Shown in pieces: positions 7,581 through 14,451 of a stretch of 15,810 bases of DNA (the first letter of the stretch is position 1; every line of letters starts with the position of its first letter). The stretch comes from Anammoximicrobium sp032229885 (lineage in GTDB: Bacteria > Planctomycetota > Planctomycetia > Pirellulales > Pirellulaceae). The stretch spans positions 1 to 15,810 of the forward strand of contig JAVYAJ010000021.1 in the NCBI GenBank assembly GCA_032229885.1, written 5' to 3'. The position numbers and the translations under genes were made by a program. A model generated the notes under the pieces. That model was not told the origin of the DNA, did not search any database, and worked only from the letters and a program-made list of their open reading frames with translations.

Positions 7581-8111
7581 TCACTTTCTGGTGTCCACCT
7601 TGAACAGCGGGCGACCGAAATCCACGGGCTCCTCGTCCCCGACCAGGATGGCGATCACGCGCCCCCCGATCTCGGCGGGAATCTCGTTGAACACCTTCAT
7701 GGCCTCGATGATGCAGACGGTCGTGGCTTCGTCGATGTGGTCGCCGACGCGGACATAGGGCTCGGCATTGGGGTTGGGTCGGCTGTAGAACGTGCCGATC
7801 ATGGGGCTCTTGATATAGACGACGTGCCGCTCGTCTTCGACAGGATTGGCAGCGGCCCCGCCGGCCGCCGCGCCGCCTGCGCCAGACGTCGGAACCGTTT
7901 CCCGCATCGGGGGCGCGGCAGCCGACAGGGGTAGACCGGGCTGCGTACCGGTGGGCGGACTTGTCGGCGCCGATCCGCGCCGCAAGCGGATCCGCTGCCC
8001 GGCTTGGCGCAAGTCGATCTCGCCGAGGTCGTGCTCTTTCATCAGGTCGATCAAGCGACGAATGCGGTCGAGTTCGAATACGTCGTCCGCGTTTTCTTCC
8101 AGTTCGGCCAT
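7581..8111 (-). CDS. accB: Biotin carboxyl carrier protein (BCCP)
   Basis: AccB carries the covalently bound biotin that moves carboxyl groups from AccC to the carboxyltransferase. The 176 residues have the usual layout: an N-terminal helical region (about 8-45, with IRRLIDLMKEHDLGEIDL), a flexible Ala/Pro/Gly linker (about 47-92) and the biotinyl domain (98-175). K139 in the EAMKVFNEI motif is the biotinylation site, and SPMIGTFYSRPNPNAEPYV (102-120) includes the expected thumb region of BCCP. GAGAGGAA just before the ATG is a good ribosome-binding site. It lies 16 bp after the M24 peptidase and 16 bp before accC. BCCP alone would need BirA and the AccA/AccD subunits, which are not in this window. 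Confidence 0.95.
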   Translation of the reverse strand: MAELEENADDVFELDRIRRLIDLMKEHDLGEIDLRQAGQRIRLRRGSAPTSPPTGTQPGLPLSAAAPPMRETVPTSGAGGAAAGGAAANPVEDERHVVYIKSPMIGTFYSRPNPNAEPYVRVGDHIDEATTVCIIEAMKVFNEIPAEIGGRVIAILVGDEEPVDFGRPLFKVDTRK

Positions 8112-8127
8112 AGATTCCTCTCACGAA

Positions 8128-9225
8128 TCAGCGCACTACGCAATCAGCGAGTTGCTTGGGAACCTTCGTCAATACTTCACAACCTGTTCGCGTCACCAAC
8201 ACATCGTCTTCGATTCGGATCCCGCCCCAGCGCGGCAGATAGATCCCCGGCTCGACCGTCACCACCATTCCTGGCTTCAGCGCGCCCCGCTGGCCGGGCG
8301 CGACCCGAGGCTGTTCGTGGATCTCGAGCCCGATGCCGTGCCCCACGGCATGCGTAAACCGCTCGCCGAAACCGGCCGCTTCGATGATCCGGCGGGCAGC
8401 CGCGTCAATGTCTTCGAGAATCGCCCCCGGGCGGATCGCATCGATGGCGGCCTGCTGAGCCTGTAAGACAACGTCGTATATCCGTTCGAATTTCGGCGAG
8501 ATTCTACCGATGACCAAAATGCGTGTCAAGTCGCTAACGTACAGATCGCCACAAGCGCCCCAGTCGATCAGAACAAAATCGCTCTCGCCGATCTGCCGAG
8601 CTGACAGCCGGGCGTGCGGCAAGGCGCTGCGTGGGCCAGCCGCGACGATCGGCGTGAAGCTGCATCCGCGGCCCCCGAACAAGCGGATCTGGTACTCGAG
8701 CTCCGCCGCAATGTGCTGCTCGGTGGACGCCCGCCGCAGCCCGGCGCGAACGACCGCGAACGCGCGCTCGGCAAGCTCGATCGCGGCCTTGATCTGCGCA
8801 ATCTCGTGACGGTCCTTGATCTCTCGCAATTGTTCGACCAGCGGCGGGCCGAGCACCAGTTCGAGCATCGGCAGTTGCTTTTCGAGCTCGACCCAAAAGG
8901 CGACGTTCGTCGACGCGGCCTCGATGGCCAAGCTGCCGATCTTCGTCGTCCGGACCGCTCGGGCAACCACCGCGAGCATGTCGCTGCCCGTCGACCGAAG
9001 CTGTACCGGCAATTCCGGACATTCTTCGGACAACTGCTGCGTATAGCGGCCATCGCTGAGCATGACCGCGTCGTGCGCGGTCAGCAGTAGATAACTCGAA
9101 TCGCCCGTGAACGCGCTCAGGTACGTCACGTTGGCGGGATTTGTCACCAGAAAGCCGTCCACGCCGCTCGTGCGCAGCAGGCGGCGCAGTCGCTGGCGAC
9201 GATCGGCGTGCAAGGATGTCGTCAT
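8128..9225 (-). CDS. M24 family Xaa-Pro aminopeptidase/dipeptidase
   Basis: This metallopeptidase releases residues preceding proline from peptides. The 365 residues consist of a creatinase-like N-terminal domain (about 8-130, with DGFLVTNPANVTYLSAFTG) and the pita-bread catalytic domain (about 140-360). The five metal ligands are all present: D221 in IDWGA, D232 in SDLTR, H296 in GHGIG, E325 in VEPGIY and E339 in IRIEDD. H303 in EIHEQP is the second conserved His. There is no signal peptide, so it acts in the cytoplasm. The length and architecture fit the short PepQ/YpdF-like group; the sequence does not tell dipeptidase from aminopeptidase, so no symbol is given. The ribosome-binding site is weak (CCCTCC directly upstream), which suggests translational coupling to glgP, 33 bp before. 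A peptidase of this kind next to accBC is a common bacterial arrangement. Confidence 0.93.
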   Translation of the reverse strand: MTTSLHADRRQRLRRLLRTSGVDGFLVTNPANVTYLSAFTGDSSYLLLTAHDAVMLSDGRYTQQLSEECPELPVQLRSTGSDMLAVVARAVRTTKIGSLAIEAASTNVAFWVELEKQLPMLELVLGPPLVEQLREIKDRHEIAQIKAAIELAERAFAVVRAGLRRASTEQHIAAELEYQIRLFGGRGCSFTPIVAAGPRSALPHARLSARQIGESDFVLIDWGACGDLYVSDLTRILVIGRISPKFERIYDVVLQAQQAAIDAIRPGAILEDIDAAARRIIEAAGFGERFTHAVGHGIGLEIHEQPRVAPGQRGALKPGMVVTVEPGIYLPRWGGIRIEDDVLVTRTGCEVLTKVPKQLADCVVR

Positions 9226-9258
9226 GGAGGGCCTGTCACCCGAAGTTGGCGGCGTCGA

Positions 9259-11475
9259 TCAGCGTTCCATCTCGCAACTGAGCCCGCCTGCCGCCGGAAC
9301 GTACATCGTCTTGGTGTAGTCCGCGACCATTCGATGCGCGCTGAACCGCCAGGCCAGCGTGCTGATCGAGTTCATCATCATCTCGATCCAGCGCCGCGGC
9401 AGATCATCCGTATCTCGCTCGTAGAAGGTCGGAATCACGCGCTGTTCCAACGCCTCGTACAGGGCTTCGGCGTCGCGTCGATCGGTGACGCTCTCGTCGC
9501 GATGGCTTCGTCCCAGGCCGATGGCAAAGCCATTTGAGCCGTCGTACGCCTCGGCCCACCAGCCGTCCAAAACTGATAGATTCAGGCCGCCGTTGAGCAC
9601 GACTTTCTGGCCACTGGTCCCCGAGGCTTCCATCGGTCGACGGGGGTTGTTCAGCCAGACGTCGACGCCTTGGACCATGTGGCGACAGACCGCGATGTCG
9701 TAATCCTCGATGAACGCGACCCGATCCCGGAACACCGGATCCTTTCGCAGTTGGGCGATGCTCTGGATGAGCCGCTTGCCGGGCTCGTCGGCGGGGTGCG
9801 CCTTGCCGGCGAAGATCAACTGTACGGGACGCTCGGGGTCGTTCAGCAACGCCGCCAGGCGATCCCGGTCGCTGAAGATCAGCATCGCCCGCTTGTAGGT
9901 GGCAAACCGGCGGCCAAAACCGATGGTCAGCGTCGCCGGATTGAACAGATTGCGAGCGTGTTCGATGATCTCTTCCGGTTCGTCTCGGCGGCGGCATTGA
10001 CGGCTGACTCGCCGTCGCACGAACGCCAGCAGCAGGTTTTTCAGCGCGTTGTGGGTCTCCCACAGTTCGCCCGGGTCGACCTGCTGGATGCTCTGCCAGG
10101 GTTCGGCTTCGCCCATGCGGTAAATCCAGCCGTCGGGAAAATGCCGGTCGTACAGTTGCCGCATTTGCCACGCCAGCCAACTCTGGATATGCACGCCGTT
10201 GGTGATGTGGCCGATGGGGACGTCCTTTTCGACGGCCCAAGGCCAGAGGTTCGCCCACATGCGGCGCGTAATCCGCCCGTGCAGTTGGCTGACGGCGTTG
10301 GCTTTTCGCGATAGCTTCAGCGCCAACACCGTCATACAAAATCGTTCGTCGGGCCGGTGCGGCTCGACTCGGCCCAAGCCCATCAACTGGTCGAAGGAGA
10401 TCCCCAGGCTGTCCCGAAGCGGTCCCAAGTGCTCTTCGACCATCGGTCCGTCAAAACGATCGTGACCGGCCGGCACGGGCGTGTGCGTCGTAAACACCGT
10501 TTGGTTGGCGACCGAGCGGAGCGTCTCCTCGAAACCGTATCCCTCCTCCTCCATTCGCTGGCGGATCACCTCGAGCGGTGCAAAGGCGCTGTGGCCTTCG
10601 TTCAGATGGTAGACGCCGGGAGTGATCTTCAGCGCCTGCAGCGCACGCACGCCGCCGACGCCCAACACCAGCTCCTGGCGAATTCGGATCCGTTCGTCGC
10701 CACCGTACAATCGGCTCGTCAACTCGCGATCCTCCGGCCGATTTCCAATCACGTTGCAGTCCAACAAGTACAGCTTGACGCGGCCGACGTGCAGCAACCA
10801 GACCTTGGCCAACAGGCTGTTGTTGCGCGTCTCGATTTTCACCATGACGGGATTGCCGTCAGGATCCAAAGCTTGAGCCATCGCGAGATTCTGGACGCGC
10901 GTCTCTAGATACTCTTCCGTCTGCCAACCGTTGGCGTCCAGTTGCTGTTTGAAATAACCCTGGCTGTAAAACAGGCCGACGCCGACCAGCGGAAGGCCCA
11001 ATCCGCTGGCGCTCTTGATGTGGTCGCCCGACAGAACGCCAAGCCCGCCGGAATAGATGGGGACCGATTCGTGGATCCCAAATTCGGCGGAAAAATAGGC
11101 CACCGGCATGGCGCCCAGGATATTGGCGTTCGTCTTGGCCCACGTGCCGCGTTGATCGCTGAGGTACTCTTTCAACCGCCGGAACTGATAATTGATCCGG
11201 CTGTGCAGAACCATCTCCGAAGCGCGGGCCGCCAGCCGTTCCGGCGACAGCTCGGACAACAAGGCGATCGGGTTGTGATCCAACTGACGCCAGCGGATCG
11301 GATCCAAATCGCGAAACAGCCCGTGAACCTCCGGGTGCCAGGACCACCACATGTTGTGCGCCAACGTTACGCATTTGTCGTACAGGGATTGAGCTGTCTG
11401 GTCGCTGACGACCTCGATCTCGGGCACGAGACTGTCTGCTGCGCGAGTGGGGTCAGCCGGTGATCGGTCGCTCAT
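9259..11475 (-). CDS. glgP: Alpha-glucan (glycogen) phosphorylase
   Basis: This GT35 enzyme removes terminal glucose from alpha-1,4-glucans with phosphate, giving glucose-1-phosphate in the cytoplasm. From the start chosen it has 738 residues. Its N-terminal extension (about 25-95, with AHNMWWSWHPEVHGLFRDLDP) is the DUF3417-type domain of the bacterial/archaeal short-phosphorylase group. Early catalytic-domain motifs include AYFSAEFGIHESVPIYSGGLG, and HLNEGHSAF is in the middle. The pyridoxal phosphate lysine is K624 in EASGTSGQKVVLNGG (codon 9604-9606), followed by NLSVLDGWWAEAYDG. The usual residue before this Lys is Met, here Gln. The frame is open to an ATG at 11499, but GAGGAG with a 5-base gap points to the ATG at 11475. 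It heads the probable unit glgP-peptidase-accB-accC. Confidence 0.93.
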   Translation of the reverse strand: MSDRSPADPTRAADSLVPEIEVVSDQTAQSLYDKCVTLAHNMWWSWHPEVHGLFRDLDPIRWRQLDHNPIALLSELSPERLAARASEMVLHSRINYQFRRLKEYLSDQRGTWAKTNANILGAMPVAYFSAEFGIHESVPIYSGGLGVLSGDHIKSASGLGLPLVGVGLFYSQGYFKQQLDANGWQTEEYLETRVQNLAMAQALDPDGNPVMVKIETRNNSLLAKVWLLHVGRVKLYLLDCNVIGNRPEDRELTSRLYGGDERIRIRQELVLGVGGVRALQALKITPGVYHLNEGHSAFAPLEVIRQRMEEEGYGFEETLRSVANQTVFTTHTPVPAGHDRFDGPMVEEHLGPLRDSLGISFDQLMGLGRVEPHRPDERFCMTVLALKLSRKANAVSQLHGRITRRMWANLWPWAVEKDVPIGHITNGVHIQSWLAWQMRQLYDRHFPDGWIYRMGEAEPWQSIQQVDPGELWETHNALKNLLLAFVRRRVSRQCRRRDEPEEIIEHARNLFNPATLTIGFGRRFATYKRAMLIFSDRDRLAALLNDPERPVQLIFAGKAHPADEPGKRLIQSIAQLRKDPVFRDRVAFIEDYDIAVCRHMVQGVDVWLNNPRRPMEASGTSGQKVVLNGGLNLSVLDGWWAEAYDGSNGFAIGLGRSHRDESVTDRRDAEALYEALEQRVIPTFYERDTDDLPRRWIEMMMNSISTLAWRFSAHRMVADYTKTMYVPAAGGLSCEMER

Positions 11476-11480
11476 TTTTA

Positions 11481-11486
11481 CTCCTC
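11481..11486 (-). promoter_or_regulatory. Ribosome-binding site deciding the glgP start
   Basis: GAGGAG on the minus strand, 5 bases before the ATG at 11475, is a near-ideal Shine-Dalgarno sequence. The in-frame ATG 24 bases upstream (11499) has no comparable site, so the shorter protein is preferred. Confidence 0.75.
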
Positions 11487-11550
11487 GTTCAGAACGCAAG
11501 TCATCTGATGGTTCGATTTATCTTAGATCGCACGCGGTCCGCCGTAAGAC

Positions 11551-11604
11551 GTAACCCGAAGCGCGAGCAAGGCGAGTGTTTTCCTCCCTTGCGCTTCGGG
11601 TCAC
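11551..11604. repeat. REP-like inverted repeat with GCGCTTCGGGT arms
   Basis: ACCCGAAGCGC (11554-11564) and GCGCTTCGGGT (11591-11601) are perfect inverted copies of 11 bp. Pairing extends outward to 14 bp with one mismatch, and a further AAGG/CCTT pairing is possible inside after a bulge. The loop is T-rich (GTGTTTTCCTCC). I recall the motif CTTGCGCTTCGGGT as a frequent dispersed intergenic element in planctomycete genomes. No T-run follows the stem on the minus strand, so it is better called a repetitive extragenic palindrome than a terminator. Confidence 0.6.
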
Positions 11605-11611
11605 GCTGAAA

Positions 11612-11639
11612 TATGCCGCCCGCGGCCGCGGGCGGCATA
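11612..11639. repeat. 28-bp perfect palindrome
   Basis: TATGCCGCCCGCGG is followed directly by its exact reverse complement, with no spacer. The core is GCGGCCGC, and the symmetry breaks right after the outermost T/A pair. It lies 8 bp from the neighbouring inverted repeat. A cruciform or a large dimer-binding site is possible; as RNA it would fold into a very GC-rich stem that could only form with a few central bases unpaired. Confidence 0.85.
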
Positions 11640-11878
11640 CGCTGTGCGCGGCGTGGGCTGATCGCGCGAATATCGAGTCCGACACCGCGCGGGCGGCGGA
11701 ATCCCGCCTTGTAAGCTGTCATTCCGTGCCGCGCGAAGTATATAACGGAAAGGCCGAGTCCGCAGCCCCAGATCCGCGAATCGCACAACCGCGCTTGCCC
11801 GTGGAAAATCAACGTCCCCGTCAGCCCGGTCTGGGGGCGAGGCGCGGGTCGCGAGGATCGCCACCCCGGACACGGAGA

Positions 11879-13300
11879 TCACCGCGGTTGGGGCGGCGAC
11901 TCCTTCAGGCGGGACAGCGTTTGAGCCGCGGATTGACGCAGGTCCTCGTCGCGCTCGGCCAACTCCGCTAAGACGGCTTGTGCCCGCTGGGTTTCCTCGC
12001 CGAGTTGCAACAGGGCGACGGCGGCAAAGTGGCGCGTCCAGATGTGGGGCGAATCGAGCAGGCCGGCCAACCGGGCGCGCGTTTCCTGAGATGGGTTGAT
12101 CTGGGCGAACAGGTCGGCGGCGAGCCACGGTTCATCGTCGGCCTCGAGGTCGCGCAGCAGGGCCTCGGCAGGCGTTGGCGAATTCGGCGCGAGCTGCCAG
12201 AGCGTTTTCGCGGCCGGCGCGCGCGGCGTGAAACGCGCGGGTTCGCGCAGCAGCCGTTCGATGACGGGCGCCGCCGCGGCGGCCAGCGGTTCGAGCTGAC
12301 CGAGGGCGATGACCGCGTTCTGACGCACCGGCTGGCTGGGGTCGGACAGCGCTTCGATCAGCGCCGCCACTGCCGGCGGGCCGATCCGGGGCCCGATGTT
12401 TCCCAGCGCGGCCGCCGCGTTGCGGCGGACCGAAGCGACGCCGGTCCGTAGACAGCCGACGAGCTCGTCGGCCGCCACGTGCGCTTCTGGCCCGATCGCC
12501 CCCAGCGCGCGGCAGGACCAATATTGGGTGTGAAAATCGTCGCTCGACAAATGCCGGATCAGTTCGGGAATCGCTGCTTTCGCGCCGGGCCCGATCGCCC
12601 GCAAGGCGTTGATTGCGAGGATTCGCGTCGGCGGTTCGTTGCGGCGGAGGATTTCGACCAAACGTGGCGTCAGTTCGACCGCCGCCGGGCCGACACGATC
12701 CAGGGCCACCAGGGCCGCGCGGGCGCGCAAGGGAGATGGACCGTCCAGCCCCGCCTTGACGTGCGGCAGCGCCGCACCGCCGTAGTTTCCCAACGCCGTT
12801 GCGCACACAGCCCACAACGGGCCCCGGCGCGTGCGCGTCGGCTGTTCCAAACCCGCGACCAGCACAGGAATGACTGCCGAGGGATCGGCGGCCATTCGCC
12901 CCAACGCCTCGACACAGGCCGCGCGAACCTCGAGGTCTGTGTCGCCGAGCGATCGAATCAGATTCGGGATTGCCGGGCGCGCGGCTTCGCCCAGCGCCGC
13001 CAATGCGTCGGCCGCCTCGAGCCGCTCGGCCGCGTCCGCGGCGTTCAAGCGAACGGCCAGTTCGGTCGCCGAAAGCTCGGCCGCGGGCGGATCATCGTGA
13101 GCCGCGCCGTCGGACGCCCGGGGATCGACCCCAGCGGCGTTGTCCGCGTCCTCGGCCGCCGTCGCCGAGGGCAGGCACGCGGGCGCGGCCTGCCCGCACA
13201 GGGCAAACACAACCACGACGACGACAGCGATCGTTGGTCCAGCGCTGGGGCGCGCGGATGTCGAGGGGCGATGCGGCAAGTGCCGTGCGCAAGCGTTCAT
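11879..13300 (-). CDS. Secreted HEAT-repeat protein
   Basis: This 473-residue protein has an N-terminal export signal: a charged start, then the hydrophobic run TIAVVVVVVFALCG (23-36) and a likely cleavage near Ala-Thr-Ala-Ala (residues 46-49). An Ala/Asp-rich linker runs to about residue 75. From about 80 to 460 it is made of HEAT-type repeats of about 36 residues. Examples are ALAALGEAARPAIPNLIRSL, ALRAIGPGAKAAIPELIRHL, and ALGNIGPRIGPPAVAALIEAL. The (A)LGxIGP...AIPxLIxxL pattern is typical of PBS-lyase/HEAT proteins. Such solenoids bind other proteins; no catalytic domain is visible. GAGG lies 9 bases before the ATG. The start overlaps by four bases (ATGA) the end of the small frame at 13297-13488, hinting at translational coupling. 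Its partner is unknown. Confidence 0.88.
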   Translation of the reverse strand: MNACARHLPHRPSTSARPSAGPTIAVVVVVVFALCGQAAPACLPSATAAEDADNAAGVDPRASDGAAHDDPPAAELSATELAVRLNAADAAERLEAADALAALGEAARPAIPNLIRSLGDTDLEVRAACVEALGRMAADPSAVIPVLVAGLEQPTRTRRGPLWAVCATALGNYGGAALPHVKAGLDGPSPLRARAALVALDRVGPAAVELTPRLVEILRRNEPPTRILAINALRAIGPGAKAAIPELIRHLSSDDFHTQYWSCRALGAIGPEAHVAADELVGCLRTGVASVRRNAAAALGNIGPRIGPPAVAALIEALSDPSQPVRQNAVIALGQLEPLAAAAAPVIERLLREPARFTPRAPAAKTLWQLAPNSPTPAEALLRDLEADDEPWLAADLFAQINPSQETRARLAGLLDSPHIWTRHFAAVALLQLGEETQRAQAVLAELAERDEDLRQSAAQTLSRLKESPPQPR

Positions 13301-13488
13301 GCTGGGGCCTCGGATTGACGGAACGACAAGTCGCCGCGTAGCAAGACGGCTCGAGACAAAACAGGCTCGTCGATTACCAGTATATCGCGGGGCGGTTCGG
13401 CTGTCGCCGGGACGCGTTTGATGAGCATCGCCAGACGGGGGCGACCGGGGCGGACGTCACGCGTCCAGTGTCGCAAGTCAGGGTTCAC
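13297..13488 (-). CDS. Possible small ORF between phosphatase and HEAT gene
   Basis: A GTG-started frame of 63 codons fills most of the gap between the PP2C gene and the HEAT gene. It ends with TGA overlapping the HEAT ATG by four bases. It lies in the same frame as the phosphatase, and the codons between the phosphatase TGA (13525-13527) and this GTG are also open. It could therefore be a C-terminal extension cut off by a stop codon. By my count its third-position GC is about two thirds, which is compatible with coding but not decisive. The product would be basic at the start and end with IDEPVLSRAVLLRGDLSFRQ. I recognise no domain and see no good ribosome-binding site. It may also be chance. 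Confidence 0.3.
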   Translation of the reverse strand: MNPDLRHWTRDVRPGRPRLAMLIKRVPATAEPPRDILVIDEPVLSRAVLLRGDLSFRQSEAPA

Positions 13489-13524
13489 CGTCCACGCTTG
13501 CGCCCGCGACCGCGTGCAGGCGTC

Positions 13525-14433
13525 TCAGCCCGCGTCGGCTACGGGCAGGAACCGTCCGACGACGACGGTGACATTGTCCTTGCCGCCACGATCCAAGGCG
13601 AGTTGTGTCAGGTGCGCGCACGCGTGTTGCGCATCGCCGCACTCGGTCAGCGCTTCGGCGATTTCCGCGTCGCGAACCAAATCGTACAATCCGTCGGTGC
13701 ACAGCAGCAAGGCGTCGCCGGCTTCGACGGCCAGATGGTAGACCGTGATCCGGACCTCGCGCCGCTCGCCGCTGAAACAGTTGGTCAAGATGTGGCGAAA
13801 CCGGCGCGTGTCGCGTTCCGACATGCCGGCGTCCATCAAGTCCTGAGCCAGCGTTTGATCGCGCGTCACCTGCTGGACCATGCCGTCGCGCAGATGATAC
13901 GCCCGCGAGTCGCCGACGTGGGCAATGATCACGTCGGCGCCGAGCACATGGGCGCAGGTCAACGTCGTCCCCATTCCTGCCAGTCGCGGATCGTCTTCGG
14001 CGCACTCCAGCAGCATCTCCTGGATCACGTCGGCGTAGGCCTGAATGCGGTCGAGCGTGGTTCGATAATTCAGATCCCGCAGCTTGCTGATCCAGCCGCA
14101 GGCCGAGCCCATCAGCTCGTCGGCCGTCCGCAGCGCCAGCCGGCTGGCCAGTTCGCCAAACGCGGCGCCGCCCATTCCATCGGCCACAATCAAGACATGG
14201 GACACCTCGTCGGGCAGCGACAAATCCGAGGCAGGCATGTTGGTCAACACGACATCGCGAGATCGCGTACGCCGGATGACGGCGAAATGATCTTCGTTGT
14301 TGTGGCGGACTTTGCCCACGTCCGAACAGGCGCCGAATTCGATCCGCAGCCTGTTCTCGAGATAGGCGGCGCGCCGGACGTCGATGTTCGCGACCGGATC
14401 GAACTCCGCCGTTTCGAGTTCCTTACGTGTCAT
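13525..14433 (-). CDS. PP2C-type Ser/Thr protein phosphatase
   Basis: This 302-residue cytoplasmic enzyme dephosphorylates Ser/Thr residues with two metal ions, the usual partner of Hanks-type kinases. After about 30 extra N-terminal residues, the PPM motifs come in order: CSDVGKVRHNNEDHF (36-50, metal ligand D48), VADGMGGAAFGE (83-94, D85), GMGTTL (153-158), AHVGDSRAY (171-179), LCTDGLYDLV (244-253, D247) and GGKDNVTVVV (283-292, D286). All metal-binding positions are intact, so it should be active. There is no membrane segment. The gene begins 18 bp after the TPR gene, with a poor ribosome-binding site, so it is probably co-translated. The open frame continues for 75 codons after its TGA, as described for the ORF at 13297-13488. 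No kinase is in the window. Confidence 0.93.
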   Translation of the reverse strand: MTRKELETAEFDPVANIDVRRAAYLENRLRIEFGACSDVGKVRHNNEDHFAVIRRTRSRDVVLTNMPASDLSLPDEVSHVLIVADGMGGAAFGELASRLALRTADELMGSACGWISKLRDLNYRTTLDRIQAYADVIQEMLLECAEDDPRLAGMGTTLTCAHVLGADVIIAHVGDSRAYHLRDGMVQQVTRDQTLAQDLMDAGMSERDTRRFRHILTNCFSGERREVRITVYHLAVEAGDALLLCTDGLYDLVRDAEIAEALTECGDAQHACAHLTQLALDRGGKDNVTVVVGRFLPVADAG

Positions 14434-14451
14434 GATGACGGGCCCATAGTG

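Larger units (their letters stand above)
11476..11878. other. Repeat-bearing intergenic region between HEAT gene and glgP
   Basis: I see no convincing gene in these 403 bp. Moving in the direction of transcription (minus strand), the region holds first a plain stretch after the HEAT gene (11878-11640). Next come a 28-bp perfect palindrome (11612-11639) and an inverted repeat with a planctomycete-like motif (11551-11604). The AT-richer leader of glgP follows. A weak promoter candidate for glgP is TAAGAT at 11520-11525 (minus strand), 45 bp before the start codon, without a clear -35 box. A 103-codon minus-strand frame at 11501-11812 runs through both repeats and shows no known domain. Confidence 0.5.

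Noticed and set aside
9598..9640. Gln instead of Met before the pyridoxal phosphate lysine in glgP
   Set aside because: The Lys and the surrounding motif are intact, and I believe this variant occurs in related phosphorylases, so it is noted in the gene entry only.
11501..11812. Minus-strand frame of 103 codons between the HEAT gene and glgP
   Set aside because: It passes through both palindromes and has no family resemblance.
13195..13235. Run of six valine codons from a short trinucleotide-like tract in the HEAT signal peptide
   Set aside because: Ordinary for a hydrophobic signal core; the codons vary enough not to suggest an expanding repeat.
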